DNA of 5,653 nucleotides from positions 1-5,653 of the forward strand of contig CASEAD010000129.1 in the NCBI GenBank assembly GCA_949285775.1, given 5' to 3'. A model generated the notes under the pieces. It made no database searches and was not told where the DNA came from. It was given only the letters and a program-made list of their open reading frames with translations. The stretch comes from an uncultured bacterium (GTDB lineage: Bacteria > Bacillota_I > Bacilli_A > RF39 > UBA660). This document shows positions 1 through 5,653 of the stretch, one piece after another (the first letter of the stretch is position 1; each line of letters starts with the position of its first letter). The translations under genes and the position numbers were made by a program.

Positions 1-715
1 TATCATAATTTATTTTTCCACTTAACACTATATTATCAGTAATATCTTTAGTATCAATAGTATATTCTATATCTACATCTTCCCCTACATAAACATTATC
101 ATAATTATTAATATCAGTATTAACTAAGTCAGTATAAGTATTCCCTGGTATATCAAAACTATCATTATTTACTACATAATCTATATTACTAACATCTTCT
201 ATCTTATAAGTATCTTCCTCTTTAAAAATATTTTCTATTACATAGTCTATATCAATATCATCTATAATACTATCATTATTATAATCATACCTAAAAGTTA
301 TATTATATCTTGCTACAAAGTTATCACTTATTATAAATAAATAATAACCTTCATATACTAAATCTTCATTATTCAAAATAATATCTTCATCACTTATTAT
401 TAGAATATCTATATTACTAAAATAATTATTTAATTCTATAGTATTAATATTATTAATTATATCCATAACAGTAATAGTTTGTTTATTTATATTACCTTGG
501 ATAACTACATAATCAGTTTTATCTATATCATCTTTATCACCTACATTAAATTCTAGGTCATTACTATATTTATTTAAGATATCTTCTTTAGTAAGTAAAG
601 GTTCTTCTACACCTTCTTCTACTTCTTCTACTATTTCTAGTTCATCTCCATATACTGGTATGGTTACTCCTATTAGTACTGCTATTAATGTGATTAATAA
701 TAATTTTTTTCTCAT
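1..715 (-). CDS. Secreted protein with degenerate dockerin-like domain, partial (C-terminus beyond left edge)
   Basis: The frame is open from an ATG at 715 through 238 codons to the left edge with no stop, so the gene is cut by the window. A GGGAG ribosome binding site (729-725) lies nine bases upstream. The N-terminus (MRKKLLLITLIAVLIGVTI, then PVYGDE) is a typical Sec signal peptide with likely cleavage after residue 22 or 23. A short Glu/Val-rich linker follows (residues 25-38). Residues 144-155 fit the dockerin calcium loop, with D144, N146, D148, D152 and D155 at spacings 1-3-5-9-12, followed by a DYVIENIF helix like that of dockerin F-helices. A second, looser half (KIEDVSNIDYVV, about 176-187) lacks the first loop. 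The rest is Asp/Asn/Ile-rich and probably beta-rich. The signal peptide implies export and suggests a cell-surface or secreted role. No catalytic domain is visible in this part. The coding call is firm; the dockerin label rests on one good loop. Confidence 0.88.
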   Translation of the reverse strand, partial: MRKKLLLITLIAVLIGVTIPVYGDELEIVEEVEEGVEEPLLTKEDILNKYSNDLEFNVGDKDDIDKTDYVVIQGNINKQTITVMDIINNINTIELNNYFSNIDILIISDEDIILNNEDLVYEGYYLFIISDNFVARYNITFRYDYNNDSIIDDIDIDYVIENIFKEEDTYKIEDVSNIDYVVNNDSFDIPGNTYTDLVNTDINNYDNVYVGEDVDIEYTIDTKDITDNIVLSGKINYD

Positions 716-744
716 AACAAAACACTCCCATTCCTCATAAGCAA

Positions 745-773
745 AATATAACAAAATAAAATTTATTTTTCTA
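745..773 (-). promoter_or_regulatory. Candidate sigma-A promoter of the secreted-protein gene
   Basis: Read on the minus strand, TAGAAA (773-768) and TATATT (750-745) are separated by 17 bases. They match 4 of 6 and 5 of 6 consensus positions. Transcription would begin near 738, about 20 bases before the start codon and upstream of its ribosome binding site. Such matches are common in DNA this AT-rich, so this is only a candidate. Confidence 0.33.
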
Positions 774-923
774 TAAGTTTAACTAGGGGTTTTAAAGTTT
801 TTTCATAGTTTTTACTTTAGGTTATCTAATGCCTAATATTACGTAAATATAAATATATAATATGTAAATTAATGTCTATTAAAATATGACAAATTAGTAA
901 AATAAAACGTAAGATAAATATAA

Positions 924-945
924 TTATCCACAGGGTTTTTCCACA
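924..945 (+). promoter_or_regulatory. Two adjacent DnaA-box-like sites
   Basis: TTATCCACA (924-932) is an exact copy of the bacterial DnaA-box consensus. TTTTCCACA (937-945) differs at one position and has the same orientation. Their starts are 13 bases apart, and they are flanked by very AT-rich DNA. This is the kind of arrangement seen in replication origins and in DnaA-titrating or DnaA-regulated sites. No dnaA or dnaN gene lies in the window, so an origin cannot be claimed. The sequence match is direct observation; DnaA binding is inferred. Confidence 0.5.
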
Positions 946-1216
946 GATATTAATTAGTATATACTTACCTAAAACAGCTTTTCTAAATTCTAAAGTTTCC
1001 CAATATAAAAATATAGATATTTTTTTAAAAAAATTTATACCCTTTTATAACCATGAAAATAAAACTTTTAAAGTTTATTAATCCTAAAAAACAAGTTTAG
1101 TTACACATTATTTTCAAAAATACTTTTTTAGATATTATTAATACGCTAATGATAAAAAATAGTGATTTGCATAAGAGTCTAATATATGTTATTGTGTTAA
1201 TGGAGGTTATGAAAAG

Positions 1217-2149
1217 ATGGATAATATAAAAAGAAATAATGAATTTACTTTAGTACCACTAACTTGGGATTATATGTTTAAAAGAGTATTTAGTTTAAAT
1301 TTAAATTTATTAAAAGAGTTTTTAATTTGTGTTTTAAAATTAAATGTTGAACCAAATGATGCAGATATTATTCTAGAAAACGTTGAACTTACGAAAACTA
1401 TAAAAAAAGAATATAAGAAAACTGTAGATATTTTAGTAACATTAAATAATAAAATATCTAAACAGGGAATATCCATAGATGTGGAAGTAAATTCTAGTAG
1501 ATTTGAAGATATTAAATTTAGAAATGTTTTATATCACCAAAAAATAGTTACAACTCATATAGAGAGTGGTATGGATATTAAAAATATAGATAAGTATTTA
1601 TTTTATCAATTAAATTTAAATATTCACAAATTTAAAGATGGTGTAGGGGAAAAAAGATTTTCTTATAAAGAAGATACTACTAACGAAGAGTTAACAGATA
1701 ATTTAAAAATTGTCTATAAATCTCTTGATTATTACACAGATCTTTATTATAATAAAGGTGAAAATGTTGGTAAAGATGTGATATGGCTTGCTTTAGTAAA
1801 TGCCAAAACATTTAAAGAGATTGAGGAGATGAGTAAATTGGTGATGAATGATGAAAGTAGAGATAAGTTCATACATGATGTACATACTGCTAGTCATGAT
1901 AAATTTGTTTTATCGGAGTGGGAATCTGATAAAATGGCTGAATTAGTAAAATATCAAAGTCTTGAAAACGCACGCACTGAAGGGATTAATGAAGGAATTA
2001 GTCAAGGTATTGAACAAGGCAAAGAAGAAACTCTAATTAATACTATAAAATCTATGTTAAAGAAAAATATTTCAATAGAAGATATAAGTGATATCACTAA
2101 TAAAAGTATAGAAGATATAAAGAAGATAAAGAACACTATAGAAGATTAA
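1217..2149 (+). CDS. Rpn family recombination-promoting nuclease / PD-(D/E)XK (PDDEXK_2) transposase-like protein
   Basis: This 310-residue protein starts at an ATG ten bases after GGAGG (1202-1206). The N-terminal LTWDYMFKRVF (15-25) is the usual opening of the PDDEXK_2/Rpn family. The nuclease core is visible as D71 in VDILV and E90 in the DVEVN strand. Family members usually have E-x-Q at the second site; here it is E-x-N (N92). The middle is helical. The C-terminal part carries a glycine-spaced segment EGINEGISQGIEQGKEE (255-271) and then a short helical tail, both common in Rpn proteins. Known Rpn proteins are DNA endonucleases that can promote RecA-independent recombination; some have been linked to phage defence. 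No transposon ends or partner genes lie next to it, so it stands as a solitary gene. The family call is firm; activity in this copy is unproven because of the E-x-N change. Confidence 0.9.
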   Translation: MDNIKRNNEFTLVPLTWDYMFKRVFSLNLNLLKEFLICVLKLNVEPNDADIILENVELTKTIKKEYKKTVDILVTLNNKISKQGISIDVEVNSSRFEDIKFRNVLYHQKIVTTHIESGMDIKNIDKYLFYQLNLNIHKFKDGVGEKRFSYKEDTTNEELTDNLKIVYKSLDYYTDLYYNKGENVGKDVIWLALVNAKTFKEIEEMSKLVMNDESRDKFIHDVHTASHDKFVLSEWESDKMAELVKYQSLENARTEGINEGISQGIEQGKEETLINTIKSMLKKNISIEDISDITNKSIEDIKKIKNTIED

Positions 2150-2165
2150 AGTATCTTCTTTTTTT
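2140..2165 (+). terminator. Rho-independent terminator of the Rpn-family nuclease gene
   Basis: A 7-bp stem AGAAGAT/ATCTTCT (2140-2146 with 2153-2159) with a six-base loop runs into a T tract ending at 2165. The stem begins inside the last codons of the nuclease gene and the stop codon TAA lies in the loop, so terminator and gene end overlap. Confidence 0.72.
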
Positions 2166-2169
2166 CATC

Positions 2170-2199
2170 AAAAAATAACCTATATAAAACAGGTTATTT
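2170..2199 (-). terminator. Rho-independent terminator of the ATPase gene
   Basis: A perfect 9-bp stem AAATAACCT/AGGTTATTT (2173-2181 with 2191-2199) has a nine-base loop. On the minus strand it is followed by six Ts (2175-2170, partly within the stem), and it lies 16 bases past the TAG stop of the ATPase gene. The plus-strand side has only a broken T run, so it should work mainly leftward. Confidence 0.72.
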
Positions 2200-2215
2200 A
2201 TTTCTATATTTTGCG

Positions 2216-3496
2216 CTATGGCTTTAATGCTGTTATTGGTAATACATATATCCCATCTGGTCTTTTTACTACTGCATCATATAAACCGCAAATAATACAC
2301 ATAAATTTTGGTTTTACCTCTGCTAAATCATAAAATCTGTTTAAACTTGATGCTGCCTCTTCTTCTTTATTAGATCCTAACTTTATTTCTATAGCGCCAT
2401 ATTCTCCAGCTGATAGTTCTATTATAGCGTCAACTTTTATTCCGGTGTCATTTTCTCTATAATGATATAGTTTTGCACCGATACTTTCTGAATATATTCT
2501 AAGATCTCTTTCACATAATGCTTCAAAATATAATCCCATTGTTTCTAAATCATTTATTAGTTTTTCTGGAGTGATATTTAATATTGCACATCCTAATGAG
2601 GGATCGATAAAATGTCTTTTAGGATTCTTTCCCACATTTAATCTTGAGCGTATTTTATACATAAATGAAGTTTGATTTTCTATTAGATGTAATCTATTTA
2701 GAACGTTTAAGTATTCAGTTACTGTATTTCTACTTATTATGATATCTTCTTCATTAATATTATTATCAATATCTTTCATTAGAACATTATTTGCAGAAAT
2801 AGTACTTTCATTTCTTGCTAATGATCTTAAAAGCATTTCCATTTTTTGTTTATCTCTATTTACGCCATCTATTTTTACAATGTCATTATCTAATACTGCA
2901 TTAATATAGCTTTTTGTTATTTTCATAGCATGTTCTGTGCTAATATTTATTGCATCTGGCCAACCACCTCTAACAATTAATTCTGCTAATCTCTTTAACT
3001 CTACTTTTTTTACTAATTTATTCTTTACTTTGTTTTCAAATAAATCTTTTAATGAAACATCACCACTAGAATCACCTGACTCGTATAAAGACATTGTGTA
3101 CATTTTCATTTTACAGATTCTGCCTGCTCCTGAGTGACGTATTTTATCACTTACAGGAACGCTTGATCCAGTTAATATGTATTTTCCTTTAATATTATCT
3201 TGATCGCATTTAAATCTTATTGTATCCCATATTGCTGGTACTTCTTGCCACTCATCAATAAGTAATGGAAACTCTTTGTCTAAAATTAGATTCACATCCA
3301 TCTCTGCCAAATGTTTTTCTCTAAAATTATCTGCAGTATTATTTAAATAAGATACACTATTGGCGTGATTTAAAGCTGTCCATGTTTTACCACACCATTT
3401 TGGCCCTTCAATACTAATGGCACCAAATATTTTTAAATTTTCTTCTATTTCTTTATCAATTAATCGTGGAATATATCCTTCTTTAGTTAATTTCAC
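2216..3496 (-). CDS. ATP-binding protein of the AAA_14/DUF4143 family
   Basis: The protein is about 426 residues counted from the GTG at 3496. The Walker A motif is GPKWCGKT (31-38). Walker B is LLIDEW (78-83), and ILTGSS looks like the sensor-1 strand. The segment RHSGAGRICKMKMYTMSLYE is typical of this ATPase family. A winged-helix-like stretch lies in the middle. The C-terminal DUF4143 domain has a PD-(D/E)XK-like core with D356, E370 and K372 (VDAII, then IEIKLG). I chose GTG 3496 because AAAGGTGAT sits eight bases before it. A GTG at 3505 would extend the frame by three codons but falls inside that binding site; TTG at 3499 is also possible. The stop is TAG. The family (COG1373-like) is widespread in gut bacteria and archaea and has no settled function. 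ATP binding is well supported; nuclease activity is only suggested by the fold motif. It has its own promoter and terminator, so it can be transcribed alone. Confidence 0.92.
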   Translation of the reverse strand: MKLTKEGYIPRLIDKEIEENLKIFGAISIEGPKWCGKTWTALNHANSVSYLNNTADNFREKHLAEMDVNLILDKEFPLLIDEWQEVPAIWDTIRFKCDQDNIKGKYILTGSSVPVSDKIRHSGAGRICKMKMYTMSLYESGDSSGDVSLKDLFENKVKNKLVKKVELKRLAELIVRGGWPDAINISTEHAMKITKSYINAVLDNDIVKIDGVNRDKQKMEMLLRSLARNESTISANNVLMKDIDNNINEEDIIISRNTVTEYLNVLNRLHLIENQTSFMYKIRSRLNVGKNPKRHFIDPSLGCAILNITPEKLINDLETMGLYFEALCERDLRIYSESIGAKLYHYRENDTGIKVDAIIELSAGEYGAIEIKLGSNKEEEAASSLNRFYDLAEVKPKFMCIICGLYDAVVKRPDGIYVLPITALKP

Positions 3497-3500
3497 CAAT

Positions 3501-3509
3501 ATCACCTTT
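3501..3509 (-). promoter_or_regulatory. Ribosome binding site that sets the ATPase start
   Basis: On the minus strand AAAGGTGAT matches the 3' end of 16S rRNA over its full length. It overlaps the upstream GTG at 3505, which makes that codon unusable, and places the GTG at 3496 eight bases after the GG. The protein therefore probably begins MKLTKEGYIPRLID. Confidence 0.6.
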
Positions 3510-3519
3510 CTTCAATATA

Positions 3520-3548
3520 AGAATAACATATTAATTATTTTTTTTCAA
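3520..3548 (-). promoter_or_regulatory. Candidate sigma-A promoter of the ATPase gene
   Basis: On the minus strand TTGAAA (3548-3543) is followed after 17 bases by TATTCT (3525-3520), matching 5 of 6 and 4 of 6 consensus positions. The spacer begins with an A tract. Transcription would start near 3513, just ahead of the ribosome binding site. The 23-bp repeat array begins six bases upstream of the -35 element, which fits a regulatory role for the array. Confidence 0.5.
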
Positions 3549-3554
3549 TGTCTA

Positions 3555-3662
3555 TTGTGCAAATTTTGAGTATTTTGTTGTGCGTTTTTTGAGCATTTTA
3601 TTGTGCAAATTTTGAGTATTTTGTTGTGCGTTTTTTGAACATTTCATTGTGCAAATTTTGAA
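3555..3662. repeat. Array of five 23-bp tandem repeats of two alternating types
   Basis: Units start at 3555, 3578, 3601, 3624 and 3647, exactly 23 bases apart. All begin with TTGTGC and share TTTTGA nearby. Type A continues TTGTGCAAATTTTGAG and type B continues TTGTGCGTTTTTTGAG. The order is A-B-A-B-A, which also makes a 46-base higher-order repeat. The first two A units are identical over all 23 bases. The two B units differ at two positions. The last A unit keeps only its first 15-16 bases before diverging at 3663. The period is not a multiple of three and there are no unique spacers, so this is neither coding repeat nor CRISPR. It lies between the VanZ stop and the ATPase promoter. Confidence 0.92.
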
Positions 3663-3672
3663 TTAAAGCATT

Positions 3673-4170
3673 TTATTTATTCTTATTTTTAACTTTCTTA
3701 TCATTAGATATTCCATATACACTAATTAAATATAGACTACTACCAGTGATATCTATAATACAGTCTATAAATTGACCAGTTCTACCTGATATAAAAGTTT
3801 GGTGATATTCATCAAATATAGAGTATATAAAACATATTATTAAAGTTAGTATATATTTATTACCCTTATATTTAAATATTCGTAAAGCATTAAATATTAA
3901 CAGTGCTAAAATAAAATATTCTGTCATATGGGCTAATTTTCTTACTGGTCTATTTAAAGATATAGTTAATTCTTCTATTTCTTTATCATTTATATCAAAT
4001 ATATTAGAAAATACTTCTATAACTTCATTTATTAAACCTTTACTTATATTATTAGAGCTTTCGGCATCACTATTAGAAAAAGTAAATATAACTAGTCCCC
4101 AAATGATACATAATATAATTAATATTATTTTTTTTATAGAGAACACTCTATTAAATTGTTTCTTGTTCAT
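3673..4170 (-). CDS. VanZ-like family integral membrane protein
   Basis: This 165-residue membrane protein shows the VanZ family signature in order. FTFSNSDAESS (29-39) follows a first membrane segment (about 13-30). RKLAHMTEYFILALL (77-91) leads a second, residues 105-119 form a third, and the loop SIFDEYHQTFISGRTGQFID (117-136) precedes a final segment (about 139-153). The C-terminus is lysine-rich and probably cytoplasmic. VanZ itself gives low-level teicoplanin resistance, but most chromosomal relatives have no proven function, and resistance should not be inferred here. The ATG at 4170 lies 13 bases after AAGGA, slightly long spacing, and overlaps the end of the small ORF upstream by 20 bases, which suggests translational coupling. 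No terminator is visible after the TAA stop. Confidence 0.93.
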   Translation of the reverse strand: MNKKQFNRVFSIKKIILIILCIIWGLVIFTFSNSDAESSNNISKGLINEVIEVFSNIFDINDKEIEELTISLNRPVRKLAHMTEYFILALLIFNALRIFKYKGNKYILTLIICFIYSIFDEYHQTFISGRTGQFIDCIIDITGSSLYLISVYGISNDKKVKNKNK

Positions 4171-4354
4171 AAAATCTATGCATCCTTTTTATATTTAATA
4201 GTGAAAATTTAGTACTATTATTAGAGCGTTTATAGATAACATTACCAAAATACCAATAAACTATAGCTATTTTTGTATCAATTTGCTTTAATATTCTGCC
4301 ACGAAAATTTATTAGTTTATGTTTTATATTTTTATTTATTAATTGATTCGGCAT
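4151..4354 (-). CDS. Small protein of 67 residues, unknown function
   Basis: I do not recognise this protein. It starts at an ATG nine bases after AAGGAG, which is itself the last two codons of the YnbB-like gene, and it begins seven bases past that gene's TGA stop. It ends in a TAA inside the VanZ start region. It is basic (many Lys and Arg) and has one hydrophobic, aromatic stretch (IAIVYWYFGNVIY, about 29-41) too short and polar-flanked to be a confident membrane span. A 67-codon open frame is unusual by chance in DNA this rich in TAA, and no gene is present on the opposite strand. Good binding site, tight spacing and coupling to VanZ support translation. It lies in the same frame as the upstream gene, so a readthrough extension of that enzyme is an alternative reading. 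Confidence 0.55.
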   Translation of the reverse strand: MPNQLINKNIKHKLINFRGRILKQIDTKIAIVYWYFGNVIYKRSNNSTKFSLLNIKRMHRFYEQETI

Positions 4355-4360
4355 CTCTGT

Positions 4361-5602
4361 TCACTCCTTTTTATTTATATCACTTATTACTTTCATTACT
4401 GCGAGTCTTCCATATCCATAGGTTAGACTACCTTGTTGATAGGCGATATACGGGCTTCTAAGGGGGCCATCTGCTGATAATTCTATAGATGATCCTTGGA
4501 CAAATGTTCCTGCAGCCATTATAACTTTATCAGAATATCCCGGCATATCATCAGGAACAGGCTTAAATTTAGCATCTATTGGACTTGCTGATTGAATAGC
4601 CTCACAATATTTAATTAATTTATCTCTATCATTAAATATAATATTTTGCACAATATCTACCCTTTTATCGTCATACATAGGATCTACATCATATCCCAAA
4701 TTACCCATAATATAACTAGTTAAAATAGCTGTCTTTAAAGCAGAAGCTACTACACTAGGAGCAAAGAACAATCCTTGTAATAATTGTTTATTAAATCCTA
4801 AGCTAGGACCTACTTCTTTTCCTTCTCCTGGAACATTTAATCTTTCAGCACATAATTTAATCAAATCTCTTCTTCCAACAATATATCCTCCATTAGAAGT
4901 AATTCCCCCACCTAAATTCTTAATTAAACTACCTACAACTATATCTGCTCCTATTTCAATAGGTTCTTTAGTACTTACAAATTCACAATAACAATTATCT
5001 ATCATAATAATAATATCTTTATCTATTTCCTTAACAAATTTAATTACTCTTTCTAAAGCATCTATATCTATACTCTTTCTAGTTGAATACCCTTTACTCC
5101 TTTGTATTTCTATTAATTTAATTTTCTTATTAGTAATTACTTCCTTTATTTTATCATAATCAAATTCATTATCTATTAAATCCATTTGTTCATATTTAAT
5201 ACCAAAAGAAATTAACGAACTATCATTATTCTTAATACCAATTACTTCATCTAAAGTATCATATGGCTTACCCGAAATTGAAAGCATTGTATCCCCTGGC
5301 CTTAAACAAGCAAATAGTGCTGTCGTTAAAGCATGCGTACCTGATATAAATTGACATCTAACTAAAGCATCTTCACTTTTAAATATAGTAGAATATACTT
5401 TTTCTATTACTTCTCTACCTAAATCATTATACCCATATCCTGTAGTCATATTAAAACAATCTTCTGTTACATTATTAATATATAATGCCTCTAGTACTTT
5501 TTTACTATTTATATATTCTATATCATCTATATCTTTATATATATCTTTTAATTTATCTTCAGCATCCCTTACTAATTTAATTGCTTCACTATCTATATTC
5601 AC
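4361..5602 (-). CDS. Methionine gamma-lyase family protein (YnbB-like, 'aluminium resistance' family), PLP-dependent
   Basis: This 413-residue protein has the full length of the Met_gamma_lyase (PF06838) family, related to Bacillus subtilis YnbB. It is a fold-type I PLP enzyme. NMTTGYGYNDLGREVIE (51-67) and RCQFISGTHALTTALF (82-97) form the N-terminal substrate and cofactor region. SGKPYDTLDEVIG (110-122) is a family signature. D202 in MIDNCYCEF should contact the PLP ring nitrogen, and K228 in GSLIKNLGGGI is the expected Schiff-base lysine. The protein ends as family members do, after GSLTYGYGRLAVMKVI. The start is GTG at 5602, six bases after AAGGAGG (5615-5609). The stop is TGA. The reaction and substrate are not established for this family; a cysteine or methionine lyase-like reaction is inferred by homology. 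It heads a probable operon with the small ORF and VanZ. Confidence 0.95.
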   Translation of the reverse strand: MNIDSEAIKLVRDAEDKLKDIYKDIDDIEYINSKKVLEALYINNVTEDCFNMTTGYGYNDLGREVIEKVYSTIFKSEDALVRCQFISGTHALTTALFACLRPGDTMLSISGKPYDTLDEVIGIKNNDSSLISFGIKYEQMDLIDNEFDYDKIKEVITNKKIKLIEIQRSKGYSTRKSIDIDALERVIKFVKEIDKDIIIMIDNCYCEFVSTKEPIEIGADIVVGSLIKNLGGGITSNGGYIVGRRDLIKLCAERLNVPGEGKEVGPSLGFNKQLLQGLFFAPSVVASALKTAILTSYIMGNLGYDVDPMYDDKRVDIVQNIIFNDRDKLIKYCEAIQSASPIDAKFKPVPDDMPGYSDKVIMAAGTFVQGSSIELSADGPLRSPYIAYQQGSLTYGYGRLAVMKVISDINKKE

Positions 5603-5631
5603 AATATCCCTCCTTATGAAAAAAAGAAAGT

Positions 5632-5637
5632 ATTATA
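5632..5637 (-). promoter_or_regulatory. Candidate -10 element of the YnbB-like gene
   Basis: A perfect TATAAT reads leftward at 5637-5632, about 30 bases before the GTG start and just upstream of its strong ribosome binding site. The matching -35 position falls at or beyond the right edge of the window, so the promoter cannot be completed here. Confidence 0.33.
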
Positions 5638-5653
5638 TTACATAACTAAATAA

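Larger units (their letters stand above)
716..1216. other. Long non-coding gap between divergent genes
   Basis: This 501-base stretch separates two divergently transcribed genes and is more AT-rich than the coding DNA around it. I find no convincing open frame, tRNA or rRNA in it. It holds a candidate promoter for the leftward gene, a pair of DnaA-box-like 9-mers (924-945), a T7A7 palindrome within 1019-1034, a 15-base palindrome AAACTTTTAAAGTTT at 1062-1076, and an 11-base direct repeat TTTTAAAGTTT at 790-800 and 1066-1076. The ribosome binding site GGAGG (1202-1206) of the rightward gene lies at its end, but no well-spaced promoter for that gene stands out. Confidence 0.7.

Noticed and set aside
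1019..1034. ATTTTTTTAAAAAAAT palindrome as a terminator or operator
   Set aside because: A pure A/T hairpin with no loop would be unstable, and no gene ends nearby. It is probably composition-driven, though it may bend DNA.
1167..1195. TTGCAT - 17 bases - TATTGT as promoter of the nuclease gene
   Set aside because: Transcription would begin at or inside the ribosome binding site at 1202-1206, leaving no usable leader, and both hexamers match only 4 of 6.
1270..1476. Minus-strand frame of 68 codons inside the nuclease gene
   Set aside because: It lies wholly within a well-supported gene on the other strand, has no ribosome binding site support and resembles no known protein.
2937..3137. Plus-strand frame of 66 codons inside the ATPase gene
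   Set aside because: It is antisense to the conserved ATPase region and has no supporting signals.
2216..3496. ATPase gene as a recent transfer based on base composition
   Set aside because: A rough line-by-line look gave a GC level similar to that of the YnbB-like gene, so composition does not single it out.
3555..3662. Repeat array as a CRISPR array
   Set aside because: Units abut with no unique spacers, the repeats alternate in type, and no cas gene is present.
4361..4363. UGA read as tryptophan (Mycoplasma-type code)
   Set aside because: Tryptophans in the nuclease and ATPase genes are encoded by TGG, and the enzyme has its normal family length when it stops at this TGA.
4273..4461. 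Plus-strand frame of 62 codons across the small ORF and the end of the YnbB-like gene
   Set aside because: It is antisense to better-supported frames and carries no convincing start context.

Overview
The window is AT-rich bacterial DNA, roughly three quarters A+T by eye, with strong AGGAGG-type ribosome binding sites, some GTG starts, and TGG used for every tryptophan I checked. UGA therefore looks like a normal stop. This suggests a low-GC Bacillota, perhaps one of the uncultured gut Bacilli related to Mollicutes but keeping the standard code. The lineage is an inference from composition and gene families.

Layout. Positions 1-715 (minus) hold the N-terminal part of a secreted protein with a degenerate dockerin-like calcium loop; it runs off the left edge. 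About 500 bases without a gene follow (716-1216), holding two adjacent DnaA-box-like sequences. Next is a plus-strand gene for an Rpn/PDDEXK_2 family nuclease (1217-2149). It converges on a minus-strand gene for a DUF4143-type AAA ATPase (2216-3496), and each of the two has its own hairpin terminator in the short gap. Behind the ATPase promoter sits an array of five 23-bp tandem repeats of two alternating types (3555-3662).

The right part reads leftward as a probable operon: a PLP-dependent methionine gamma-lyase-family enzyme (YnbB-like, 5602-4361), a 67-residue unrecognised ORF (4354-4151), and a VanZ-like membrane protein (4170-3673). The small ORF starts seven bases after the enzyme's TGA stop, lies in the same frame, and overlaps the VanZ start by 20 bases. 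I see no terminator after VanZ, so transcription could continue through the repeat array into the ATPase.

The gene families are mostly known ones. The parts that families do not explain are the alternating 23-bp array upstream of the ATPase, the paired DnaA boxes in a long non-coding gap, and the in-frame small ORF behind the YnbB-like gene.
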